From JBLHGU01 sp047615875 (GTDB lineage Bacteria; Pseudomonadota; Gammaproteobacteria; Arenicellales; CAJQKF01): a DNA stretch of 22,442 bases. The stretch covers positions 1 through 22,442 of the forward strand of contig JBLHGU010000076.1 of NCBI GenBank assembly GCA_047615875.1, in the 5' to 3' direction. The notes under the pieces are model-generated. The model was given only the letters and a program-made list of their open reading frames with translations. It did not search any database and had not been told where the DNA came from. The position numbers and the translations under genes were made by a program. The first letter of the stretch is position 1, and each line of letters starts with the position of its first letter. Below, one piece after another: positions 14,717 through 21,850 of the stretch.

Positions 14717-15625
14717 TCAGGCTGCCAGGATGATCAGCACTATTCCAGATGACACCAACAAAATGCCGCCAAGTTCCAGCCGGCTAACTTTTTCCTTAAA
14801 AAATACGGTAGTTGCAACGAAGGTAAAGAGTAATTCTATCTGCCCTAAGGCACGAACATAACTGGCATTTTGATAGGTGAAAGCAGTAAACCAGCATATC
14901 GATGCCAGCACACCGGCCACACCAACGGCACCAGCCCAACGCCAGTTTTTGACCACCCGACCAAATTCACCTTTTTCACGAATCAGAAGATAGCCGCCCA
15001 TCAACACGGTTTGTATTACCAGCGCTATGGTAAGACTGTAACCCGCGGCCATCACCACATTTTCGTGACCCAGGGAGAGCGACGCACCGCGAAAAAACAC
15101 CACCGAACCACCCAGCCAGGTGGCACAGACGAGTCCAATCATGGTTGACTTCTCTTTTAAACCGGCTACCACCGACTTTACGGTAACCCCTGATTGCCCA
15201 ACGGATAATGCAATAACTCCAATTGCGCCTAATACAATTGCAGCAATTGCCAGGCGGTTAAGACCGTCACCCAATATCAGGGCGCCGAGTACTGCGACAG
15301 CCAATACTTCTAACTTGGAAAATGTAGTTCCCACCGCAAAGCTTTTAAATGAAAACATCCAGAGAAGAAAAACGGTAAATAAAATCTGTGAAATACCGCC
15401 TAACAGACAGAACAACAGAAACTTTAAATTGGGTTCCGGATAGGCGTAGCCACCCAGTTCGTGCAATCCTAGTATGTAAATAAAAGCAAAAGGCAGGGCA
15501 TAAAAAAATCGCGCGTAGGCAGAACCGCAGGTAGAAAGCCGACCTTTCAAGTATTTCTGCAAGGCCGAACGAAGATTCTGAAAGAATGCCGCGGCGATGG
15601 TGATTGGAATCCAGATTTCGAACAT
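14717..15625 (-). CDS. EamA/DMT-family transporter
   Basis: A 302-residue protein of the drug/metabolite transporter superfamily with about ten helices in two EamA-like halves. The first starts MFEIWIPITIAAAFFQNLRSALQKYLKG and includes FSKLEVLAVAVLGALILGDGLNRLAIAAIVLGAIGVIAL. The second ends with ALGQIELLFTFVATTVFFKEKVSRLELGGILLVSSGIVLIIL, the typical family ending. I start at ATG 15625 (AAGAGCG upstream) rather than an in-frame ATG at 15757. The longer form adds 44 hydrophilic residues atypical of the family and would overlap the divergent oxygenase gene. The substrate is unknown. Confidence 0.88.
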   Translation of the reverse strand: MFEIWIPITIAAAFFQNLRSALQKYLKGRLSTCGSAYARFFYALPFAFIYILGLHELGGYAYPEPNLKFLLFCLLGGISQILFTVFLLWMFSFKSFAVGTTFSKLEVLAVAVLGALILGDGLNRLAIAAIVLGAIGVIALSVGQSGVTVKSVVAGLKEKSTMIGLVCATWLGGSVVFFRGASLSLGHENVVMAAGYSLTIALVIQTVLMGGYLLIREKGEFGRVVKNWRWAGAVGVAGVLASICWFTAFTYQNASYVRALGQIELLFTFVATTVFFKEKVSRLELGGILLVSSGIVLIILAA

Positions 15626-15724
15626 GTAGAGTACGCTCTTGTTGTCGCGAATAGATCTTTGCCTGAGGGATAAGCGCGCCGACAATAACATAGTTTTAAT
15701 CGACCTAGTGAGAACAGCCAAAAG

Positions 15725-16372
15725 ATGACTCAGCACGCTGATACGGTACAACTGCAACGATGGTTAGCTGAAACCCCTGATACAAAACGGGTGGCGCATT
15801 TCGTTGCGGGACCGGGAATACAAAAACTGGAAATAGGCTTTGATATCAATTTACTCAAACAGGCACTGGACGCACTGCTTCAGAGCACTAGCTTCCAGGG
15901 CGATATGCAAACTGAAGGTTTTGGTGCGATTGGACTAACTCGCCAACCTGGAGATGACAGCGTATCTGCCAACGATCTCTCAGGTCGCTATTGGTTGCGA
16001 GCTGACGAACGCTATGTTGAAGAAGCCAGGGAAGATATTGTTGATGAGGCGCGATTTTCGGAATTTATTCCAGATTTCAAAGATAATTATTTTGCCGAAG
16101 TCCATCGTCAACTGTGTGAACGTTTTACTATTGGTCGAATGCGAGTGTTGTCCAAGGGGTTATATAACTGTAATTCCTGGCATCGTGATCCTGAACCTCG
16201 ACTACATATTCCAATAATTTCCAACCCCGGCTCTCTGTTTGTAGTAAATAATCACTGCACTCACTTGCCAGCAGATGGTTCTGTTTATTTCACCGACACC
16301 AGGGGTTATCACATGGCAATGAACGGCGGGCTACGGCATCGGGTCCATCTGGTGGCTGCCCTACCCCTGTAG
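15725..16372 (+). CDS. 2-oxoglutarate/Fe(II) oxygenase, aspartyl/asparaginyl hydroxylase-like
   Basis: A 215-residue protein. The C-terminal half has the layout of the aspartyl/asparaginyl beta-hydroxylase fold. SWHRDPEPRLHIPI gives the HxD iron ligands (His153, Asp155) and the RxH segment (Arg159, His161); GYHMAMNGGLRHRVHLV gives the distal His196 with nearby arginines (204, 206) able to bind 2-oxoglutarate. Between them FVVNNHCTHLPADGSVYFTDT forms the expected strands. It would use O2 and 2-oxoglutarate to hydroxylate an unknown protein or small molecule. The N-terminal 120 residues are not recognised. It is divergent from the EamA gene (99-bp gap) and 71 bp upstream of an SDR-like gene on the same strand. 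Confidence 0.78.
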   Translation: MTQHADTVQLQRWLAETPDTKRVAHFVAGPGIQKLEIGFDINLLKQALDALLQSTSFQGDMQTEGFGAIGLTRQPGDDSVSANDLSGRYWLRADERYVEEAREDIVDEARFSEFIPDFKDNYFAEVHRQLCERFTIGRMRVLSKGLYNCNSWHRDPEPRLHIPIISNPGSLFVVNNHCTHLPADGSVYFTDTRGYHMAMNGGLRHRVHLVAALPL

Positions 16373-16384
16373 AATATAATAAAG

Positions 16385-16414
16385 CTCTGTATCAGTTCTC
16401 CTAACGGAGCAGAG
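16385..16414 (+). other. Nested hairpin in the oxygenase-SDR intergenic leader
   Basis: CTCTG (16385-16389) pairs with CAGAG (16410-16414), and inside it CTCC (16398-16401) pairs with GGAG (16406-16409) around TAAC. ATTT follows. It could be a weak terminator or a leader structure; I cannot tell which. Confidence 0.35.
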
Positions 16415-16443
16415 ATTTCATAACTTTCACTCCAGGAAATATC

Positions 16444-17130
16444 ATGAGCAAAAATGTCATTATTGTTGGTGCAGGCCCCGGGCTCTCCACGTCCCTGGCG
16501 ACAAAGTTCTCCCAACTCGGTAAGCAAGTTATCGTTGCGGCCCGCAATACGGACAAGCTGGCTGAGCTTTGCACCACTACTGGGGCGACAGCCATTCAAT
16601 GTGATAGCACTGAAGGGACTCAGGTAGCCGAACTATTTAGAAAGTCCGACGAATTGGGCACAACAGAAACCGTTATTTACAATCCGAGCTATCGTATGCG
16701 TGGCAGTATTGCAGAACTAAGGCCTGAAGACGTACAGAAATCATTACAGGTAAATGCCTATGGTGCGTTTCTAGTCGCTCAACAGGCAGCTCAACGTATG
16801 CTGAAATCTGGTGGTGGAAACGTATTGTTTACCGGCGCCTCAGCCAGCACCAAAGGTTTCCCAATGTCAGCAACCTTTGCCATGGGAAAATTCGCGCTCA
16901 GAGGCCTGGCGCAAAGTATGGCGCGGGAATTCGCACCAAAGAATATTCATGTTGCACACATTGTGATCGATGGTGGCATACGCTCGGAACAAAGCGCGAC
17001 CGTTGCGGATCAATCTGACAATATGCTTGATCCCAATGCCATAGCCGACACTTATGTCATGCTAAGCCAGCAACAGCGCAGCGCCTGGACCTGGGAAATA
17101 GAACTCAGACCCTGGGATGAAAAGTTTTAA
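16444..17130 (+). CDS. Short-chain dehydrogenase/reductase-like protein without catalytic Tyr
   Basis: A 228-residue Rossmann-fold protein. GAGPGLS (9-15) is the dinucleotide-binding turn, AARN (32-35) follows strand 2, and the usual NNAG becomes YNPS (79-82). Asn104 in NAYG, FTGAS at 129-133 and MGKFALRGLAQSMAREF complete the SDR framework. In the active-site YxxxK motif the Tyr is Phe145 while Lys149 is kept (TFAMGK). I recall a branch of SDR-like proteins with FAxxKFALR and IHVAHVVIDG, so Phe is likely a family trait. Classical hydride transfer with Tyr as acid is then unlikely; the protein may act on an unusual substrate or only bind cofactor. GGA lies before the ATG. It follows the oxygenase gene on the same strand. 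Confidence 0.88.
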   Translation: MSKNVIIVGAGPGLSTSLATKFSQLGKQVIVAARNTDKLAELCTTTGATAIQCDSTEGTQVAELFRKSDELGTTETVIYNPSYRMRGSIAELRPEDVQKSLQVNAYGAFLVAQQAAQRMLKSGGGNVLFTGASASTKGFPMSATFAMGKFALRGLAQSMAREFAPKNIHVAHIVIDGGIRSEQSATVADQSDNMLDPNAIADTYVMLSQQQRSAWTWEIELRPWDEKF

Positions 17131-17166
17131 CCCAGACTTATTACTCAGTGATTCACAATTGTAAAG

Positions 17167-17957
17167 TCAGTGAATCAACTCTATATTGGCTATAAATCTT
17201 CTTGTCAGTGGACTATCGGGTTTGCTGACCGATCTCTCCGATATCAGGTTGGATGCCAAACCACGGTTACCTGATTTGATCGCCGCATCGATTAAGGTTT
17301 GCGTCAGAATATCGCGTTGTGCGTTACTGCCACCAGTTATGGAAGGCAAAGCCATTATCAGGCGACTAGTTTAATGCTGTAGAGAGTAAAAATTCCTGAC
17401 CCTCTGCATATCGGTTCTGCATTTCAATAACATGGGCAAGAGCGTGAATACCCCAGCCATCACGGGCTTCCATATCCAGTGCCTTGCGGGCAGTTTCCTC
17501 AGCCCGCTCAAAATGATTACATTCTTCCAGTCCAAATGCTTGCATTCCTAAAACATAGGAAGAACCTGGCACTTCTTTGCTCCAGTGGTTTAATGCTCTG
17601 CCGACACCTGATCCCATGCCACACAAGCACTATTCCATTTTCCTTGATACCAGAATTTGGTAGCTGCAATTAGCGCTTTTTCTCGATCATTGGACTTACC
17701 CTGAAGAGCCAGGGCTTGATCCAGGCTGTCGCGTACCAGGGGCAAAAATTGGCGCTCACTCATCATAAGCAGGGCGCTTGCAGTGAATATATGCTCCATG
17801 ACGAATTCTGGATCTTCCTCCAGAGTAGTGGCCAGAGTATCAGTAGGGTCACCAAAATAACTCTGAAGCTGATAGAAGGCAGTTTCTAAATCCTCCAACG
17901 ATTGAGATGCACAGCTACACCACACGCATCTTGTTGAGCAGATTTGAGACTTGCCAT
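17167..17957 (-). pseudogene. Decayed TTC38-like tetratricopeptide protein gene
   Basis: Three pieces in different frames together match a TTC38-type TPR protein. ATG 17957, with AGGAG 8 bases upstream, encodes MASLKSAQQDACGVAV and then stops. The next frame (17925-17590) carries SLEDLETAFYQLQSYFGDPT, DPEFVMEHIFTASALLMM and YQGKWNSACVAWDQV, ending in TAA. A third frame (to 17366) carries HWSKEVPGSSYVLGMQAFGL and GIHALAHVIEMQNRYAEGQE. A final piece (17355-17167) holds GGSNAQRDILTQTLIDAA and KPDSPLTRR, which I recognise as the family C-terminus. About 260 codons remain of a family that is usually well over 400. So there are at least two frame changes and two internal deletions. The intact ribosome site suggests recent decay. 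Confidence 0.78.
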
Positions 17958-17980
17958 TGGCTTATCTCCTATAAACTTAT

Positions 17981-18292
17981 TCAGGAAACAGGTTTCATCA
18001 AATGTTCGTATTTCATAGGTGGTTTAAAGGCCGCCTCATAGTCGTCGAGGTTCTCACCAATCATCCGCTCAAACTCCTTTTTAAAGTAATCCGCGGCCCC
18101 GGCTTTATCTTCTTTAAACTGGTCGACGTTCTCCGCCTGACTGGCAACTGTGAAAGCACAAAAACGTGCTATCCCATAAAGCATTGCGGTGCTAACAAGA
18201 ACCGAATCTTTATCTTCAACCAGTTTGTTCGCGTTATCAATAACAGAGTCCGCAATCTCGCGAAACAATTTATCCCGATCTTCATTCATCAT
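17981..18292 (-). CDS. DUF3144-like small protein
   Basis: A 103-residue soluble protein. VSTAMLYGIARFCAFTVAS (34-52) and YFKKEFERMIGENLDDYEAAF (about 69-89) resemble the DUF3144 pattern of a conserved helix with ARFNAF followed by a YF-x-M-x-ENLDDY segment. No signal, membrane segment or metal motif is visible. It starts at ATG 18292, with a second ATG as the next codon. It ends 24 bp upstream of the TTC38-like pseudogene start on the same strand, so both may once have formed an operon. Function is unknown. Confidence 0.7.
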   Translation of the reverse strand: MMNEDRDKLFREIADSVIDNANKLVEDKDSVLVSTAMLYGIARFCAFTVASQAENVDQFKEDKAGAADYFKKEFERMIGENLDDYEAAFKPPMKYEHLMKPVS

Positions 18293-18402
18293 AGGTAACT
18301 TTACTTGGTAAGCAGTCGCCTAATTCTACTCTCCGACACAATAGAGTGCATAAATACTTAATGAAGTTCTGCTGATCGGTCATGTTTCATCATCAGAGTT
18401 AA

Positions 18403-19182
18403 TTAACTTTGGTTTGGACGTGTGGAAACAATCACTTCCAGCAAACGTCCATCAAGCCCAAGCTTTCTATCTCTGCACAGGATGACCTCACTATTTAGAT
18501 TGCTACACTGCGTAATAATTTCAAGCAGGTCTCGCCCCCATTCAGTAACCACCAGAGAGCCATTAGGATCTACTGGATTTCGGTGATAGCTGGGCTCTTT
18601 TAAATGCCGTATCCCCCCCCCGCCGCCATCCTCTGCGCACACCACAGTAGCTGCTTGATCAAACATGGGAACTGTAAAGACGTGAGCACCACCAGGCTTG
18701 AGCACTCTGGCAACTTCAGCAAAAGCCTTACGCGGATTCAATACATGCTCAAACACATCCTGGGTAATAACCAGATCATAGCTACAGTCAGCCATGGTCA
18801 ATTCTTCAAGATTTTCACAACGAAAGCCGTTTTTGGATTTACCCTGTGGCAAATCCTCAAAATACTGACTTTTGTCATAGTTCTGGCAATGCTTGTTTAG
18901 TCGGGCAGAGCAAGGACCGGATGGTGAAGATTCATAAATACTCAACGAACGCCATGCTGGAAATTGCTCATCTAAAACTTTCATTAATGCCCTCTGACGT
19001 GGGCGAGAATTGCAGCGCACACAGGCATAGGAATCGCGTAGTGCGGGACCGTATTCAGCAAACAAGGTTTTTTTACCACAGACATAGCAATACCCCACAT
19101 TAGTTTTGCCCTTAAAGGTAAGGTATATTGCCTTGAGCGCATAGACCATTCGAACTCGAATGGCTTTAATAATCCTCTTCAT
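18403..19182 (-). CDS. Class I SAM methyltransferase with N-terminal zinc ribbon
   Basis: A 259-residue protein. CYVCGKK (Cys32, Cys35) and CVRCNSRPRQR (Cys54, Cys57) near the N-terminus look like a zinc-binding pair. A Methyltransf_11-type domain follows: SIYESSPSGP (81-90) at the motif I position, SYDLVITQDVFEHVLNPRKA (134-153), and ARVLKPGGAHVFTVP (158-172). The C-terminal part includes YHRNPVDPNGSLVVTEWGRDLLEII, as in proteins annotated as methyltransferases near cell-surface polysaccharide genes. A run of nine G's in the coding strand (18613-18621) encodes part of DGGGGGIRHL, where such proteins usually have fewer glycines. The acceptor substrate is unknown. It is flanked by AT-rich gaps and probably stands alone. 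Confidence 0.85.
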   Translation of the reverse strand: MKRIIKAIRVRMVYALKAIYLTFKGKTNVGYCYVCGKKTLFAEYGPALRDSYACVRCNSRPRQRALMKVLDEQFPAWRSLSIYESSPSGPCSARLNKHCQNYDKSQYFEDLPQGKSKNGFRCENLEELTMADCSYDLVITQDVFEHVLNPRKAFAEVARVLKPGGAHVFTVPMFDQAATVVCAEDGGGGGIRHLKEPSYHRNPVDPNGSLVVTEWGRDLLEIITQCSNLNSEVILCRDRKLGLDGRLLEVIVSTRPNQS

Positions 19183-19390
19183 AACAGCATGATCTGTATT
19201 GTTACCCTGGACATAAAATTTAGCATCTTGACTAACTATTAACTAAGTCACTGTTGGAGATTATCAATTGAAGAGTTACGTTACTTAGCTAATTTCGACA
19301 TCTATTGCCAACTTACACTGAACAGTGGCTGAAAATAAAAATAGGTCGGCAGAGGAAATTACTAAGCCCCTATCGACAATCCTGTTCGCT

Positions 19391-20161
19391 CTAAAAAACC
19401 CTGCTACTCAATAGAATAACGGCGTATATACCCGCAACAAAAAATACCCCAATAGAAAACCAACCTCCTCTGCGTAAACTCTTAATCAACCTTGTCTGTT
19501 TATGATTTGATATTAAGAATGGTAAGTGTTTTAGATCTGGTTTTCCTATGGTATGGGTTATTACAACTGCAGAAGATGCTAACAGCGGATCCATTTTCTC
19601 TAGATCAGGGGTTATTTCATTACTTATTGTCCGACTCGCGGTTTTGAATTGCCCCATCACCAGCAAGTGATCGTCTTGATGAATTCTCTCCTCGGAGTAA
19701 CGATATTTTCCCGCTGACTGGAGAAAGTCATCGCTCGATAACGGAATTTCGCTATTTCCGTACCAAACTTGTGCATTGCTAACTACTACCGTGGCATCTG
19801 CTGGATTTACCAGACATTGCCCTGAATCATCAAAAACATAAAAAGCAAAATCTCCTACCCCATGACGAATTCTGCGCCAGGATTTCTCACCTCTCCGCTC
19901 AACCTTGAAGCGATACCAAACACAATTTTTACCCGTTAATGGCGCTTTGAGCTGGCCTTCAGGGAGGGCCTGACAACTACCTTCTAATTCGACAAGACCC
20001 TGTGATGCAGACCGAATTAGTGAGGTTGGCAGATTTTCAAGCCAACGAGCTCGACGAAGTTTCTGGAAACCTTTATATAAACCTGCTACAGAAGAGACTG
20101 TAGCGATCACCAAATGGGGCCAGTTATTTGAAGAGTCTGATTCTGAAACTTCGATTTTCAA
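19391..20161 (-). CDS. GIDE-domain membrane protein (paired with LemA)
   Basis: A 256-residue protein resembling the bacterial relatives of the GIDE (E3-ligase-associated) domain. It has an N-terminal hydrophobic stretch (HLVIATVSSVAGLYKGF, 16-32), a central region with LEGSCQALPEGQLKAPLTGKNCVWYRFKVERR (about 58-89), and a C-terminal membrane helix (WFSIGVFFVAGIYAVILLS). The WYRFKVERR and FDDSGQCLVNPADATV segments are typical of this fold. No RING finger is present, so ubiquitin-ligase activity is not implied. The TTG start at 20161 has no good ribosome site and could be wrong by a few codons. It lies about 30 bp after lemA on the same strand, and LemA-GIDE pairs are a known gene neighbourhood. 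It may act with LemA at the membrane; the mechanism is unknown. Confidence 0.75.
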   Translation of the reverse strand: MKIEVSESDSSNNWPHLVIATVSSVAGLYKGFQKLRRARWLENLPTSLIRSASQGLVELEGSCQALPEGQLKAPLTGKNCVWYRFKVERRGEKSWRRIRHGVGDFAFYVFDDSGQCLVNPADATVVVSNAQVWYGNSEIPLSSDDFLQSAGKYRYSEERIHQDDHLLVMGQFKTASRTISNEITPDLEKMDPLLASSAVVITHTIGKPDLKHLPFLISNHKQTRLIKSLRRGGWFSIGVFFVAGIYAVILLSSRVF

Positions 20162-20190
20162 GAGGCTGGGAGTGCCGACTGAGATGAGAT

Positions 20191-20781
20191 TTATGCGATG
20201 TTAGTGTCAAACAATTGTTTGACACTAACATCACGTGTCTCTTCCACATCGAATTCCAAAAGTTGTGCAGAAATAAATCTAAATTGCCTGGCGACAATAA
20301 CATCAGGGAATTGCTCAATGCGAACATTATTGTTATTTACACTATCGTTATAGAACTCACGGCGGTCAGCAATACCTTCCTCTAGTTGACTAATACGCTG
20401 CTGAAGTTGCTGGAAGGAATGATTTGCTTTGAGATCGGGATAGGCTTCAGCCAGAGCAAACAGACCACCAACTCCCTTACGTAGCAATCCCTCCGCTGCG
20501 CCCAGCGCTGCCATATCACCGGATTGTTGGGCCGATGCAACGCCGGCCCGGGCTTGAATGACACGGTTAAGGGTCTCTTGCTCGTATTGCATATATTGTT
20601 TGCAAGTTTCAACCAGTTTCGGCAATTCGTCATGTCGTTGTTTCAACAACACATCGATATTAGCCCAAGCCTTAGCCACACCATGCTTTAAGGCTACCAA
20701 TCCATTGTAAATACCAACAAGATAGACCACTGCAACCAGAAGCATGCCAACGATGACGAAAATTGCAATTTCCATTTTCAC
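20191..20781 (-). CDS. lemA: LemA family membrane protein
   Basis: A 196-residue LemA-family protein. There is one N-terminal membrane helix (IAIFVIVGMLLVAVVYLVGI, 5-24), then the conserved YNGLVALKHGVAKAWANIDVLLKQRHDELPKLVE, then long helices with ARQFRFISAQLLEF and, near the end, DVSVKQLF. The family usually ends close to that VK-LF, and here a short DTNIA tail follows. The last twelve codons before the final Ala are a perfect 36-bp palindrome (see separate entry). The start is ATG 20781 with GAGGGGTG upstream. LemA proteins sit in the inner membrane with the helical part in the periplasm and are linked to GIDE or TPM-domain partners; the molecular role is unsettled. The GIDE-type gene follows directly. 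Confidence 0.92.
   Translation of the reverse strand: MKMEIAIFVIVGMLLVAVVYLVGIYNGLVALKHGVAKAWANIDVLLKQRHDELPKLVETCKQYMQYEQETLNRVIQARAGVASAQQSGDMAALGAAEGLLRKGVGGLFALAEAYPDLKANHSFQQLQQRISQLEEGIADRREFYNDSVNNNNVRIEQFPDVIVARQFRFISAQLLEFDVEETRDVSVKQLFDTNIA
20197..20232. repeat. Perfect 36-bp palindrome at the lemA 3' end
   Basis: The 18 bases GATGTTAGTGTCAAACAA (20197-20214) are followed immediately by their exact reverse complement (20215-20232). On the minus strand it covers codons D-V-S-V-K-Q and L-F-D-T-N-I, in phase with the lemA frame, with the stop just after. It has no loop and no T-run, so it is a poor terminator, but it would form a long RNA hairpin before the GIDE gene. Confidence 0.9.
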
Positions 20782-20864
20782 CCCTCCTCAGCAAGAAACT
20801 TATAACTAACCTTGAGCATTTTTAGTTAACGTCCGTCGACGTTCTTGTTCCGACTCATGGGTTT

Positions 20865-21506
20865 TCAGAAATTGGGTATTAAATCCAGGGCTGCTGCTCG
20901 GAAGGCATTTGCCTGTCCGACATCCGGAATTGAATTCGCCACTTCCTCAATGGTATCTGGAACTGACTGATTTTTATTCAACGCATCAGATACAACCATG
21001 TCACCTACCAGCCCTAAATATTCTTCCGCAATAGAACTGAGCGCTTGATAAAGCGCCATATCAATCATCGGGGCCTGTTGAACCTTCGGCGTCGTAGGGG
21101 CCTGACTAAAAGGAGCTGCCATGGGAGCATTAGAAATTGCTGGTGGCTCGTTAGCAGAGAACGAGCCTGAATTAGTACCGCCTGGATTAATAAGCTGCAG
21201 GAAATTTTCCGTAGGCATTATTTCGGGTCGATTTTCAACCGCACCAGGCACATAAGTAAATTTTACGAGTTCACACTCCATTAATACCTGGATCGCTTCC
21301 GATATTTCCTTTGATCGGCAATTACAATGAGTCAGTCGTCCACCATGAAAACGCAGTAGCACTGAACGTTTTGAGTCCGTAAGAATAGTCAGGAAACCGG
21401 TTTCCCTGTTTCCATGAATTTGGCTGAGCTGGTCAAACAGCACCTGTTTTGGCAAAAAGTTTGTTGCCACTGAATTGCGCTCCTCGATTTTTGATAATAA
21501 AAACAA
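20865..21506 (-). CDS. DUF4388-like protein with C-terminal helical domain
   Basis: A 213-residue soluble protein. Residues 20-90 (VLFDQLSQIHGNRETGFLTI ... VLLRFHGGRLTHCNCRSKEISEAIQVL) look like the DUF4388/PATAN-type domain found in signalling proteins of gliding or twitching bacteria. A flexible linker rich in Pro, Ala, Asn and Ser spans about 105-150. The C-terminal 60 residues (IAEEYLGLVGDMVVSDALNK ... IPDVGQANAFRAAALDLIP) resemble the DUF8082-like small helical domain seen in similar proteins; this second match is weaker. There is no signal peptide. The ATG at 21506 is preceded by an AT-rich stretch. It is on the same strand as lemA, with an 83-bp gap. A role in signalling is inferred from the domain types only. 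Confidence 0.65.
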   Translation of the reverse strand: MFLLSKIEERNSVATNFLPKQVLFDQLSQIHGNRETGFLTILTDSKRSVLLRFHGGRLTHCNCRSKEISEAIQVLMECELVKFTYVPGAVENRPEIMPTENFLQLINPGGTNSGSFSANEPPAISNAPMAAPFSQAPTTPKVQQAPMIDMALYQALSSIAEEYLGLVGDMVVSDALNKNQSVPDTIEEVANSIPDVGQANAFRAAALDLIPNF

Positions 21507-21850
21507 CTAGTAAATGCTGCTGTCCCAATATTAAGCATATTTTCTTGAGAACACCAGAAGTCTTCACAAGAATTTTCGCTAAATGATCGTCTAAGACGAC
21601 ATTACCAGTTATTCTGGAACTCTCTGTTTCATGTCATTAAGTCGGCAAAACCATTTGTTATATATAGCCTTAAAAGCTGGTTGCTACCATCCTTAAACAC
21701 TTGATTGGCTAAGGGTTATATGATCAACTACGCCCTTGTCCGGGTTTGATTCTCAAAACAATCCGTAAAAACTTGACCGACAACAACTCGCGCAATACTT
21801 GTGCTGTTGAATCAATTTGAAATTTATAAGCTTTTGCAGGAGCGCAACCT
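21507..21850. other. Intergenic region, no gene seen
   Basis: This AT-rich 344-bp stretch separates two divergent genes, so it must hold both promoters. I see no long open frame, tRNA-like fold or strong hairpin; there is only a small CGTC-TAA-GACG stem near 21589. A TTGACC-like box near 21773 is a possible -35 element for the plus-strand gene, but no good -10 follows at 17 bp. AGGAG at 21838-21842 is the ribosome site for the next gene. Confidence 0.5.

Noticed and set aside
15626..15757. Longer start for the EamA transporter
   Set aside because: It adds 44 hydrophilic residues not typical of the family and overlaps the divergent oxygenase gene; ATG 15625 starts directly at the first helix.
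17149..17177. Inverted repeat TGATTCAC/GTGAATCA after the SDR gene
   Set aside because: An 8-bp stem with a 13-base loop and no T-run, partly inside the pseudogene; too weak to call a terminator.
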